A stretch of DNA of 40,482 nucleotides from Atopobium sp. BS2 (lineage in GTDB: Bacteria > Actinomycetota > Coriobacteriia > Coriobacteriales > Atopobiaceae), in assembly GCF_000565075.1 (NCBI RefSeq), contig NZ_JDFG01000001.1, forward strand, positions 1 to 40,482, written 5' to 3'. Position 1 is the first letter of the stretch. Each line of letters starts with the position of its first letter. The position numbers were made by a program, and so were the translations under genes. The notes under the pieces were generated by a model that was not told the origin of the DNA, searched no databases, and saw only the letters and a program-made list of their open reading frames with translations. Shown piece by piece: positions 1 through 6,363 of the stretch.

Positions 1-53
1 AATACCGACCTCCTAATCGTTAGATTTTGGTCTAACTTTTGGGGGTCGGTACA
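1..53 (-). mobile_element. End of an IS3-family (IS150-like) element, partial
   Basis: Read on the minus strand from base 53 the sequence begins TGTACCGACCCCCAAAAG and continues GTTAGACC, which resembles the terminal inverted repeat of IS150-group IS3 elements (remembered family pattern, not searched). It contains two nested inverted repeats: TACCGACC at 3-10 with 44-51, and GTTAGA at 19-24 with 31-36. A Shine-Dalgarno-like AGGAGG (minus strand) lies in the outer stem just before the window edge, so an orfA would start beyond base 1 and would be shielded from read-through by the hairpin, as is common in IS elements. A 13-codon frame, MYRPPKVRPKSND, starts at 54 behind AAGGAG and stops at 13; it could be an artefact of the junction. 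The transposase itself is outside the window. Confidence 0.5.
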
Positions 54-96
54 TAAGCAGGCTCCTTTTTCTTTTTGAATGAGGTGTGCTTTTGAC

Positions 97-108
97 GGGT
101 TTCTCGCC
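97..108 (+). repeat. Short dispersed word GGGTTTCTCGCC
   Basis: First copy of the 12-mer that recurs through the window. It is embedded in an 18-base stretch (94-111) found again without change at 1871-1888. It lies in the non-coding space between the IS end and argR. Confidence 0.8.
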
Positions 109-122
109 AAAAGATTTGTGTT

Positions 123-563
123 TTATAGAACGCTCTCTACATTGCCAAGCTGCGTAATGATGCGCACCACGTCTGCAGCGTGCTCAGTCTTATCCACAAT
201 CATCAAAACGGTATCGTCGCCGGCAACGGTGCCAACAACGTGGTCAAGCTCAACATCGTCAAGGGCAAACGCAACGGCTGATGCAGTGCCCGGATGACAT
301 CGAATCACAATAAGATTCTCTGCTGCCGTAGCCCCAACCACAAACTCAGAGAGCATTTTCTGCAAATGCATATCTTCAGAAAGCACATAGGCGCCCTCAG
401 GAAGCTTTTGCAAATCCATTTCTGCAGTATCACGAGAAACGGTTGCTTGAGTACAGGCAAAGCCACGATTTTTGAGCATGTCAACAAGATCGCGCTGTGT
501 GCGGATGGACTCGCTGCGAACAAGCTCACGAATCACGTCCTGTCGAGCATTTCTATGCTTCAC
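123..563 (-). CDS. argR: Arginine repressor ArgR
   Basis: ArgR is a hexameric DNA-binding repressor that uses L-arginine as corepressor to control arginine biosynthesis and catabolism. The N-terminal winged helix-turn-helix carries the diagnostic TQATVSRD (about residues 38-45). The C-terminal oligomerisation and arginine-binding domain carries GTVAGDDT (about 111-118), matching the family GT(V/I)AGDDT with both Asp residues. A GTG start at 563 is chosen because AAGGAAAGAAGG precedes it by a few bases and gives 146 residues, the usual length; an upstream TTG at 605 would add 14 residues without a ribosome binding site. No arg biosynthetic genes lie next to it here, so its targets are elsewhere. 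It is transcribed divergently from the C39-like gene. Confidence 0.95.
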   Translation of the reverse strand: MKHRNARQDVIRELVRSESIRTQRDLVDMLKNRGFACTQATVSRDTAEMDLQKLPEGAYVLSEDMHLQKMLSEFVVGATAAENLIVIRCHPGTASAVAFALDDVELDHVVGTVAGDDTVLMIVDKTEHAADVVRIITQLGNVESVL

Positions 564-696
564 GACGCCTTCTTTCCTTATACGACTCGCTAACTTTGAA
601 AACAAATGATAGTGAATAAAAGAATATACTTAATCAACCCTTATGCGCATGCCAAACCGCTAAACGGTGCAAATAACCCGCTCGTCGGTCGGAATA

Positions 697-725
697 TTGC
701 ATTCACCGTTTTCTAAAAGTATTTA
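697..725 (+). promoter_or_regulatory. Candidate promoter for the C39-like gene
   Basis: TTGCAT (697-702) and TATTTA (720-725) are separated by 17 bases, about 60 bases before the ATG at 786. The -35 overlaps a near-palindrome GAATATTGCATTC (693-705), which loosely resembles half-sites of an ARG box but has a 5-base rather than 4-base centre. Confidence 0.35.
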
Positions 726-785
726 TACACTTCTCGCCGTATGATTCATCATGAGTGAAACTATTTTTACGGCTTGGAGGCCACC

Positions 786-1835
786 ATGCCCCTGAATGAT
801 TCACCTGATAGAAGACAAGGCTCCCACGGAGATCCTGCAATGCGTCGTCGTCCCCCACAAAATGGCCGTCCTCCTCGTGATGGCGGTATTTCTGATAGGC
901 AGGCAAGACGTCGCAAGAGAAATACCCTTGGTTCGCAGGCAGTTCTCTTTAAGAGACAGTCTCTACTACATCGCATTGATTCTCGTACGAGAACCTATAT
1001 TGTCATTGGTCTAGCAGTTATTGCGGCACTTTTACTGGTCTTTATTGTGTCGAGCTGCGTGCGCGGTTGCGCTAAAGAATCTACTCCAGAGGTAGAGGCC
1101 AACTCCGTTGATTCTCGCGTTGCTGTGGGAACTTCAGAGGAGCTGACTAAAGCCCTGGCAGCCAAGCTAGATCAGAACAAAAACCTTGCCTGGATTGCAG
1201 AACACGCTGATAAATACAGCGATAAAAGCCTCATTGAGCTGGCACTTGCCCACCCTGAAGCTATTGATTTTGTTGCAAACTATCCCAATTCTGACGGCAA
1301 AGCTAAAACCTACGACGATTCAATCACCAAAGGCACAGCTCCTCAGCTTTATACCTGGGACTCCAGGTGGGGCGGCGTCTCGTATGCCGGCTCTGTAATT
1401 GCCACCAAGGGCTCTGGTCCCACTGCACTCTCTATGGCATACATGGGTCTTACCGGAAAGAACAACTGGACTCCAGCAGATATTGCGGGCGCTGTAGAAA
1501 CAGCTAAAGCAACGGACACCGACTCTGGAATGAACAGATCATTTCTCGAGAAGAATTTAGCTAACCTTGGTCTTACCGCTGATAGCTATAACATTTCTGC
1601 CGACAATATCACCACGCTTCTAGATGCTGAAACCTTCCTGCTTGTTGAGGTTAAGGGCAATAAGCTGAGCTCTGATGGCGATCACTGGATTTTGGTAACC
1701 AGCAAGAACGATGACGGCACCGTAAATGTCCACGACCCTCTGTCCCCTGAGGTAAGCGCACGTCCATGGGCGGCAGAAACTATTGCCGGCGCTGCAAATG
1801 CCCTGTACACCGTGACGGTAAAGGCTGCCGAGTAA
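786..1835 (+). CDS. Membrane-anchored C39-like peptidase-fold protein, Cys-to-Ser
   Basis: This 349-residue protein has a basic, Arg-rich cytoplasmic N-terminus, one membrane segment (about 70-92) and an extracytoplasmic domain of the Peptidase_C39_2 type. Alignment by eye to the family pattern places the oxyanion and nucleophile motif at TKGSGPTALSMAY (about 207-219), where family enzymes have GCGPT. The catalytic Cys is therefore Ser210 (codon TCT). His300 in DGDHWILVTS and Asp317 in VNVHDP fit the other triad positions. It may be a Ser-variant hydrolase or a binding pseudoenzyme. The start is the ATG at 786, behind GGAGG with 5 bases spacing; an in-frame TTG at 774 contains the ribosome binding site and is unlikely. 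It is a single gene, convergent with the phosphohexomutase gene. Confidence 0.8.
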   Translation: MPLNDSPDRRQGSHGDPAMRRRPPQNGRPPRDGGISDRQARRRKRNTLGSQAVLFKRQSLLHRIDSRTRTYIVIGLAVIAALLLVFIVSSCVRGCAKESTPEVEANSVDSRVAVGTSEELTKALAAKLDQNKNLAWIAEHADKYSDKSLIELALAHPEAIDFVANYPNSDGKAKTYDDSITKGTAPQLYTWDSRWGGVSYAGSVIATKGSGPTALSMAYMGLTGKNNWTPADIAGAVETAKATDTDSGMNRSFLEKNLANLGLTADSYNISADNITTLLDAETFLLVEVKGNKLSSDGDHWILVTSKNDDGTVNVHDPLSPEVSARPWAAETIAGAANALYTVTVKAAE

Positions 1836-1867
1836 AAACCCAGCATCCACAAAAAGTGAATGCTGGG
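1834..1867 (-). terminator. Rho-independent terminator after the phosphohexomutase gene
   Basis: On the minus strand a 12-bp stem (1867-1856 with 1850-1839, one mismatch, 5-base loop) is followed by TTTTT at 1838-1834. The stem can also form in the plus-strand transcript of the C39-like gene, but there it lacks a U run. Confidence 0.8.
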
Positions 1868-1873
1868 CTGGAC

Positions 1874-1885
1874 GGGTTTCTCGCC
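1874..1885 (+). repeat. Short dispersed word GGGTTTCTCGCC
   Basis: Second non-coding copy, lying just beyond the terminator between two convergent genes. Together with the copy at 97-108 it brackets the argR/C39-like pair. The flanks GAC and AAA are also identical to the first copy. Confidence 0.8.
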
Positions 1886-1925
1886 AAAGAATTGCGCGGA
1901 AAAACGTTTTAGAGGTAAAGGCGAA

Positions 1926-3647
1926 CTATGAAAGAACCTTCTGTGCAGCCTCGCTAAGCTCGGCGATGCGTGCCTCGGCCTCCTCGCGAGTTTTGCCGTT
2001 GGCAAAGAGATAGGCCTTGACCTTAGGCTCAGTGCCCGATGGACGGAAGATAACCTTGTTGTCGCCCTCAAGCCTGTACTCAATGACATTGGAAGCTGGC
2101 AGTGTCTGAGGAGCCTCTTTCTGCAGGCCCGAGACGCGAGGCATTTCTGCGCACTCAGCATAGTCTGTTACGCCAACAACCTTGTAGTTGCCCACCATTT
2201 CCAGTGGATTCTTACGCAGGCTGCTCATAATCTGAGCCATCTTTGCAGCGCCCTCGGCACCTGGGTAAGCAGCGTTAACAACGCCATTGAGGTAGTAGCC
2301 ATAGCGCTGATACAGGGCATCCATTGCCTCGTAGAGGTCCATGTTACGAGCTGCGTACCAAGAAGCCATCTCAACGCAGAGCATGGTGGCAACAATAGCA
2401 TCCTTATCGCGAGCATGTGTTCCAACAAGGTAGCCGTAGGACTCCTCAAAGCCCATGAGGAAGCGGTCCTCCTCGCCGGCATCCTTGAGCTGGTCAATTT
2501 GGTCGCCAATGTACTTGAAGCCTGTGAGGACACGACGCATCTCAAAGCCGCGGGCACGTGCCAAGACGTCGGGCATAGCAGAAGATACGATGGTGGAAAC
2601 AGCTACCTTATCCTGGGGTTTCTCGCCACGCTCTTCTGCCATGGTAAGAAGCCAGTCCATAAGCAGGACGCCCATCTCGTTGCCGGAAAGCAGCACGTAA
2701 TCGCCGTTGTGTGGGATTGCGGTACCCATACGATCGGCGTCAGGGTCAGTTGCAACCAAAAGGTTTGGCTTTACCTTATCGGCAAGCTTGAGGCCCAGCT
2801 CAAGCGCCTCACGGAACTCTGGATTTGGATAGGAGCAGGTTGGGAAGTTTCCGTCTGGCTCTGCCTGCTCTGGGACAACATCAACGTCATTGACGCCAAT
2901 CTCTTTAAGAATGCGCGTGACGCACTCCATGCCTGTACCATTGAGCGGCGTATACACAACCTTGTAGCCGTCGGCAGCCTTAAATCCTGGAATAGAAACG
3001 CGCTTGATAGCCTCAATAAAGTTGTCCAGAACCTCTTCTGGCGTCCAGACAATCAGGCCCTTCTCCAAGCCCTCTTCAAAGTCCATAGGCTTGACGTCAA
3101 AAGGATTGACGCGTGCGATATTTGCAGAAATCTCTGCTGCAGCCTCGTCAGTTATCTGACCACCGTTATCGTTGTATACCTTATAGCCGTTGTAAGGCGC
3201 AGGGTTGTGGCTTGCAGTAAGCACGATACCTGCGGAAGTCTTGAGGTAGCGGACGGCAAATGAGAGCGTTGGAACAGGCTCAATACGTGGGTAGACATAT
3301 ACACGGATTCCATTAGCTGCCAAAACACCGGCTGCAACCTTCTGGAAGTCCTCGCCCTTAAGGCGAGAATCCCTTGCAAGAGCCACGGTAGGATTCTGGT
3401 AGTGAGCGTTGAGATAATCCGCAAGTCCCTGGGTTGCCTGAGCAACAACGTAGACGTTCATGCGATTAGTGCCCACGCCAATGGTGCCGCGCAAACCAGC
3501 AGTACCAAAAGCAAGCGAACGATAAAATGCGTCGTAGAGCTTATCTTCTGCTTCTGGTTTAGCAAGCTCACCGAGCTCTTCTACCAGGTCTTCTTCGGTG
3601 ACGTTTGCACGCCAGGACTCAAATGCTTCCATAACTTTTGCATCCAT
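1926..3647 (-). CDS. Phosphoglucomutase/phosphomannomutase (alpha-D-phosphohexomutase)
   Basis: The enzyme interconverts hexose 1-phosphate and 6-phosphate in the cytoplasm, feeding glycogen and cell-wall sugar synthesis. All four domain signatures are present: the phosphoserine loop TASHNP (about 144-149, Ser146), the Mg2+ loop DPDADR (about 301-306), the sugar-binding GFEESYG and the phosphate-binding RPSGTEPK near the C-terminus. At 573 residues it matches the long PgcA/ManB-like bacterial class. The start is the ATG at 3647 with GGGAG five bases upstream; the TTG at 3659 lies over the ribosome binding site. It is a single gene with its own terminator at 1834-1867. Whether glucose or mannose phosphate is preferred cannot be told from sequence. 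Confidence 0.93.
   Translation of the reverse strand: MDAKVMEAFESWRANVTEEDLVEELGELAKPEAEDKLYDAFYRSLAFGTAGLRGTIGVGTNRMNVYVVAQATQGLADYLNAHYQNPTVALARDSRLKGEDFQKVAAGVLAANGIRVYVYPRIEPVPTLSFAVRYLKTSAGIVLTASHNPAPYNGYKVYNDNGGQITDEAAAEISANIARVNPFDVKPMDFEEGLEKGLIVWTPEEVLDNFIEAIKRVSIPGFKAADGYKVVYTPLNGTGMECVTRILKEIGVNDVDVVPEQAEPDGNFPTCSYPNPEFREALELGLKLADKVKPNLLVATDPDADRMGTAIPHNGDYVLLSGNEMGVLLMDWLLTMAEERGEKPQDKVAVSTIVSSAMPDVLARARGFEMRRVLTGFKYIGDQIDQLKDAGEEDRFLMGFEESYGYLVGTHARDKDAIVATMLCVEMASWYAARNMDLYEAMDALYQRYGYYLNGVVNAAYPGAEGAAKMAQIMSSLRKNPLEMVGNYKVVGVTDYAECAEMPRVSGLQKEAPQTLPASNVIEYRLEGDNKVIFRPSGTEPKVKAYLFANGKTREEAEARIAELSEAAQKVLS
2616..2627 (+). repeat. Short dispersed word GGGTTTCTCGCC, inside the phosphohexomutase gene
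   Basis: Here the word is read in the gene as GGC GAG AAA CCC, encoding GEKP in a surface-like loop (ERGEKPQDK). Confidence 0.8.
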
Positions 3648-3744
3648 AATGACTCCCAAACCTCAAACAGCTCTCTGTATTTCTTAATAAAAGATACTAC
3701 GCGTATTTTAAGCGAAAAATAACAGATGATTTGGGACATTATGT

Positions 3745-3880
3745 ATGAACTTCCGCTCTTCGGTGAGTGGAGGTTGGTGCGGGCTGCAGACGCGCTGCTC
3801 ACAGCCACGCACGACCGAGGGACGACTCAAGGGAACGCGCGCGGCCGAGCACCCACGGGTTCTTGATGTATTTTCTTTTC
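3745..3880 (+). ncRNA. GC-rich structured segment, possible non-coding RNA
   Basis: The 310-base gap between the phosphohexomutase and methyltransferase genes contains about 100 bases (3770-3865) much richer in G+C than the surrounding intergenic DNA. A helix of about 14 bp with two single-base bulges pairs 3772-3786 with 3802-3816. A small CGCTC/GAGTG hairpin (around 3754-3769) and a weaker outer pairing GTGAGTG with CACCCAC (around 3851-3857) could close a rod. A T-rich stretch (TATTTTCTTTT) follows. It lacks the tetraloop core of SRP RNA and conserved RNase P and tmRNA words, so no family is assigned. It could instead be a leader of the downstream gene. The strand is uncertain. Confidence 0.3.
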
Positions 3881-3958
3881 CCCAACCATTTGGCGAGAAA
3901 AACATGGGAAAATGTTGCACTAGTATGTATTCAATTCCTACGGGCGAAAGGTGTCCCG

Positions 3959-6247
3959 ATGTCTCAAGAACTTGAGTTTTTTGCAACGTGTCCAAAAGGC
4001 TTTGAGAAGCTTCTTGCACAGGAGCTTGACGGCCTGCGCATCAAAAAGGTGCGCCCTCTTGGCGGACAGGTTGCGTTTTACGGCCCACTTGCCGATGCTT
4101 ACCGCGTCTGTTTATGGTCTCGCCTTACGTCTCGCGTCATTTTGGTGCTTGATCGCGTTGGTGCTGCAACCTCAGACGCTCTCTACGAAGACCTCTCCCA
4201 CATTGCTTGGGAAGACCATATTGGTCCGCATGCCACCATTGCAGTCAGTGCTCACGGCACAAATGACCAGCTCAGAAACACCAACTTCATTGCTGTCAGA
4301 ACAAAAGACGCTATTGTAGATAGGCTTGCAGCAAAGCGCGGAAGCCGTCCTATGGTCAACACGCTTGCGCCTGACGTAACTATTGTCGTGCGCGTATCAC
4401 GCAACCGTGCCACAGTTGGCATTGACCTTGCTGGTGAGGCGCTCTTTAAGCGCAGTCTGACTGGCGGTCGAGGGCCGGCACGTGAGTTTGCGCCGCTCAG
4501 GCTAGACTACGCCGCTGCCCTTCTGTACCTGCAGGCGCAAACTGCTGCGAGTGCATCGGGTTTCTCGCCAGACGCACCGCTGCCGGCGCTGCTGTTCCCG
4601 GGAGCAGGTGCGCTTGCGCAGGAGGCAGCGGGCATGGCGCTGGACGTGGCGCCGGGCATTCTGCGCGCTCGCTGGGGCATGACGGGTTGGGCTGGCCACG
4701 ACGACGATGCCTGGCAGGATTTGCTTGCCGAGGCCGATGAACGTGCCGAGAAGGGCCAAGAGCGCCAGGTCACACTCTATGCAGCAGACCCTCGCCCAAA
4801 GGCCAAGGAGGCTGTGCTTTATACGCTTCGTGCAGGCGGTCTCAAGGCTGACGTGCAGTTCTTGGCAGCTTCTGAGCTGCTAAAACATGCAGAGCACTTC
4901 ACGGGCATTGTTGCAGATCTCTCATGGACCAAAGAAGAGCCTACACTTCAGGGCTCTGCTTACTCCACGCTTGGACTTTTTGCGGGACAGGCAAGCACGC
5001 TTCTTACCAGCGATACAAATACTGATACGGTACTCAGAGCAACTCCATCGCAGACACTTTCTGTCTACGTGGGCAACTCCATTGCCACCATGCGCTGCTA
5101 CCCTGCCGCGATCGCAGAGAAAGCAGGTGGCGGCGAAGCTGATGCCACTGCACCAGCAAGCAACTCTGAGTCAACCTCGGTTCCTGCAGGTCCCACTGTC
5201 ATGGTTAACAACCAGCCGGTAAGCGTGCTGGTTCCTGCATCAGATCAATTTGCCGCACGCCTTGCTAAGGTGGCCAAGCAACGCGCTAAGTGGGCTCGTA
5301 AAAACGACGTCTCGTGCTACCGCGTATACGACGCTGACCTGCCCGATTATGCCGTCAGCATTGACATCTACAAAGGCGCCATAAAGCCAACTACCTGGAT
5401 GCAAATCTCTGAGTACGCTGCATCTAAAGAGATTGATCCAGACCTTGCAAAGCGTCGCCTCCTAGACGTCCTAGCTCTGGCTCCTCGCATTCTAAGCGTA
5501 CCCAGCTCAAACGTAAATCTACGAACAAGAACGCGTGCAAAGGGTGGCTCTCAGTACTCTGACGAGGGCAGCGCTGCAGACAACTCCAGAAAAGAAATGC
5601 TGCTCATCGATGAGGGCGGCCTACTCTTTGAGGTCAACTTTGCATCCAGACTGGACTGTGGAATCTTCCTAGACCACCGCGATACGCGCGCAGAGATTCG
5701 CGAGCTCATGAAGAGTGCCGGCGCAGCTAAGAGCTTCCTCAACCTCTTTGCCTACACAGGTACCGCTACCTGCTACGCAGCAGATGGTGGCGCGCTTCAC
5801 TCCACAACCGTTGACCTCTCCAAGCCTTCGCTTGAGTGGGCCAAGCGCAACATGAAGCGCAACGGTTTTGACGGAGAGGAGCACGAGTTTGTCCAGGCAG
5901 ACGTCCTGTCTTGGATTACCGAGATGCGTCACACCAAAAACCGCTGGAACGTCATCTTCTGCGACGTCCCCACCTTCTCCAACTCATCGCGCATGAGGCA
6001 GAGCTCGTTTGATGTCCAGAGAGATCACGCTGAGCTTATCATTGGCATTTCTCGCCTTCTGACTCGCGGTGGCGTTGCCATTTTCTCGTGCAACCTACGT
6101 ACCTTTAAGCCAGATGTCGAGAAAATCCAGCGAGCTGGCGTCGACATTGAAGACATAACAAGTGAAACTATTCCGGAGGACTTCTCAAGAAATCAGAAGA
6201 TTCACCATGCATATAAAATCTCGAGAAAACCGCGGGAAAATGAGTAA
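3959..6247 (+). CDS. rlmL: RlmKL-type 23S rRNA methyltransferase, RlmL half degenerate
   Basis: This 762-residue protein has the layout of bifunctional RlmKL: an N-terminal ferredoxin-like/THUMP region (about 1-155), an RlmL-type methyltransferase domain (m2G2445 in E. coli) and a C-terminal RlmK domain (m7G2069). The RlmK half is well preserved: FLDHRDTR, the SAM motif NLFAYTGTATCYAADGGA and DVPTFSNSSRM (DPPTFSNS in relatives). In the RlmL half the family DPMCGSGT is replaced by FPGAGALA and the NPPYGER motif by ADLSWTKEE, although the following WGMTGWAGHDDDAWQDLL still aligns. That half is probably non-catalytic. The start is the ATG at 3959 behind GAAAGG. It has its own upstream region and no operon partner. 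Confidence 0.85.
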   Translation: MSQELEFFATCPKGFEKLLAQELDGLRIKKVRPLGGQVAFYGPLADAYRVCLWSRLTSRVILVLDRVGAATSDALYEDLSHIAWEDHIGPHATIAVSAHGTNDQLRNTNFIAVRTKDAIVDRLAAKRGSRPMVNTLAPDVTIVVRVSRNRATVGIDLAGEALFKRSLTGGRGPAREFAPLRLDYAAALLYLQAQTAASASGFSPDAPLPALLFPGAGALAQEAAGMALDVAPGILRARWGMTGWAGHDDDAWQDLLAEADERAEKGQERQVTLYAADPRPKAKEAVLYTLRAGGLKADVQFLAASELLKHAEHFTGIVADLSWTKEEPTLQGSAYSTLGLFAGQASTLLTSDTNTDTVLRATPSQTLSVYVGNSIATMRCYPAAIAEKAGGGEADATAPASNSESTSVPAGPTVMVNNQPVSVLVPASDQFAARLAKVAKQRAKWARKNDVSCYRVYDADLPDYAVSIDIYKGAIKPTTWMQISEYAASKEIDPDLAKRRLLDVLALAPRILSVPSSNVNLRTRTRAKGGSQYSDEGSAADNSRKEMLLIDEGGLLFEVNFASRLDCGIFLDHRDTRAEIRELMKSAGAAKSFLNLFAYTGTATCYAADGGALHSTTVDLSKPSLEWAKRNMKRNGFDGEEHEFVQADVLSWITEMRHTKNRWNVIFCDVPTFSNSSRMRQSSFDVQRDHAELIIGISRLLTRGGVAIFSCNLRTFKPDVEKIQRAGVDIEDITSETIPEDFSRNQKIHHAYKISRKPRENE
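4558..4569 (+). repeat. Short dispersed word GGGTTTCTCGCC, inside the methyltransferase gene
   Basis: In this orientation the word is read as G-F-S-P, in the degenerate RlmL domain just before the altered SAM motif. This is a different peptide from the GEKP/GEKT reading elsewhere, so the DNA word and not one protein motif is what recurs. Confidence 0.8.
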
Positions 6248-6290
6248 ATTTTTCCGCTTGCAGGCAAAATAAGTACGTTTGTACATTCGT

Positions 6291-6304
6291 CTAGTTATAA
6301 CTAG
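6291..6304 (+). promoter_or_regulatory. 14-bp perfect palindrome upstream of kup
   Basis: CTAGTTATAACTAG is a perfect palindrome 60 bases before the kup ATG. It sits between a possible -35 (TTGTAC, 6279-6284) and AT-rich -10-like sequence (around 6302-6310), where a repressor would block RNA polymerase. The 116-base intergenic region is too short for a c-di-AMP riboswitch. Confidence 0.45.
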
Positions 6305-6363
6305 GTATATGGACTAACATATGATGACGAACTGTACTAATCATCTGTTGAGAGGATTAATAG

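Noticed and set aside
690-706. ARG box in the argR/C39-like intergenic region
   Set aside because: GAATATTGCATTC has a 5-base instead of 4-base centre and sits nearer the C39-like gene; too weak to call.
2415-3263. 282-codon plus-strand frame opposite the phosphohexomutase gene
   Set aside because: Lies wholly antisense to a gene with all family motifs; its product shows no domain and no ribosome binding site.
3745-3880. SRP (4.5S) RNA, RNase P RNA or tmRNA
   Set aside because: The GGAAGGAAGCAG-type core of SRP RNA, the RNase P GAGGAAAGUC word and the tmRNA termini are all missing.
6248-6363. c-di-AMP (ydaO) riboswitch upstream of kup
   Set aside because: The gap is only 116 bases and lacks the conserved words; the palindrome is a simpler explanation.
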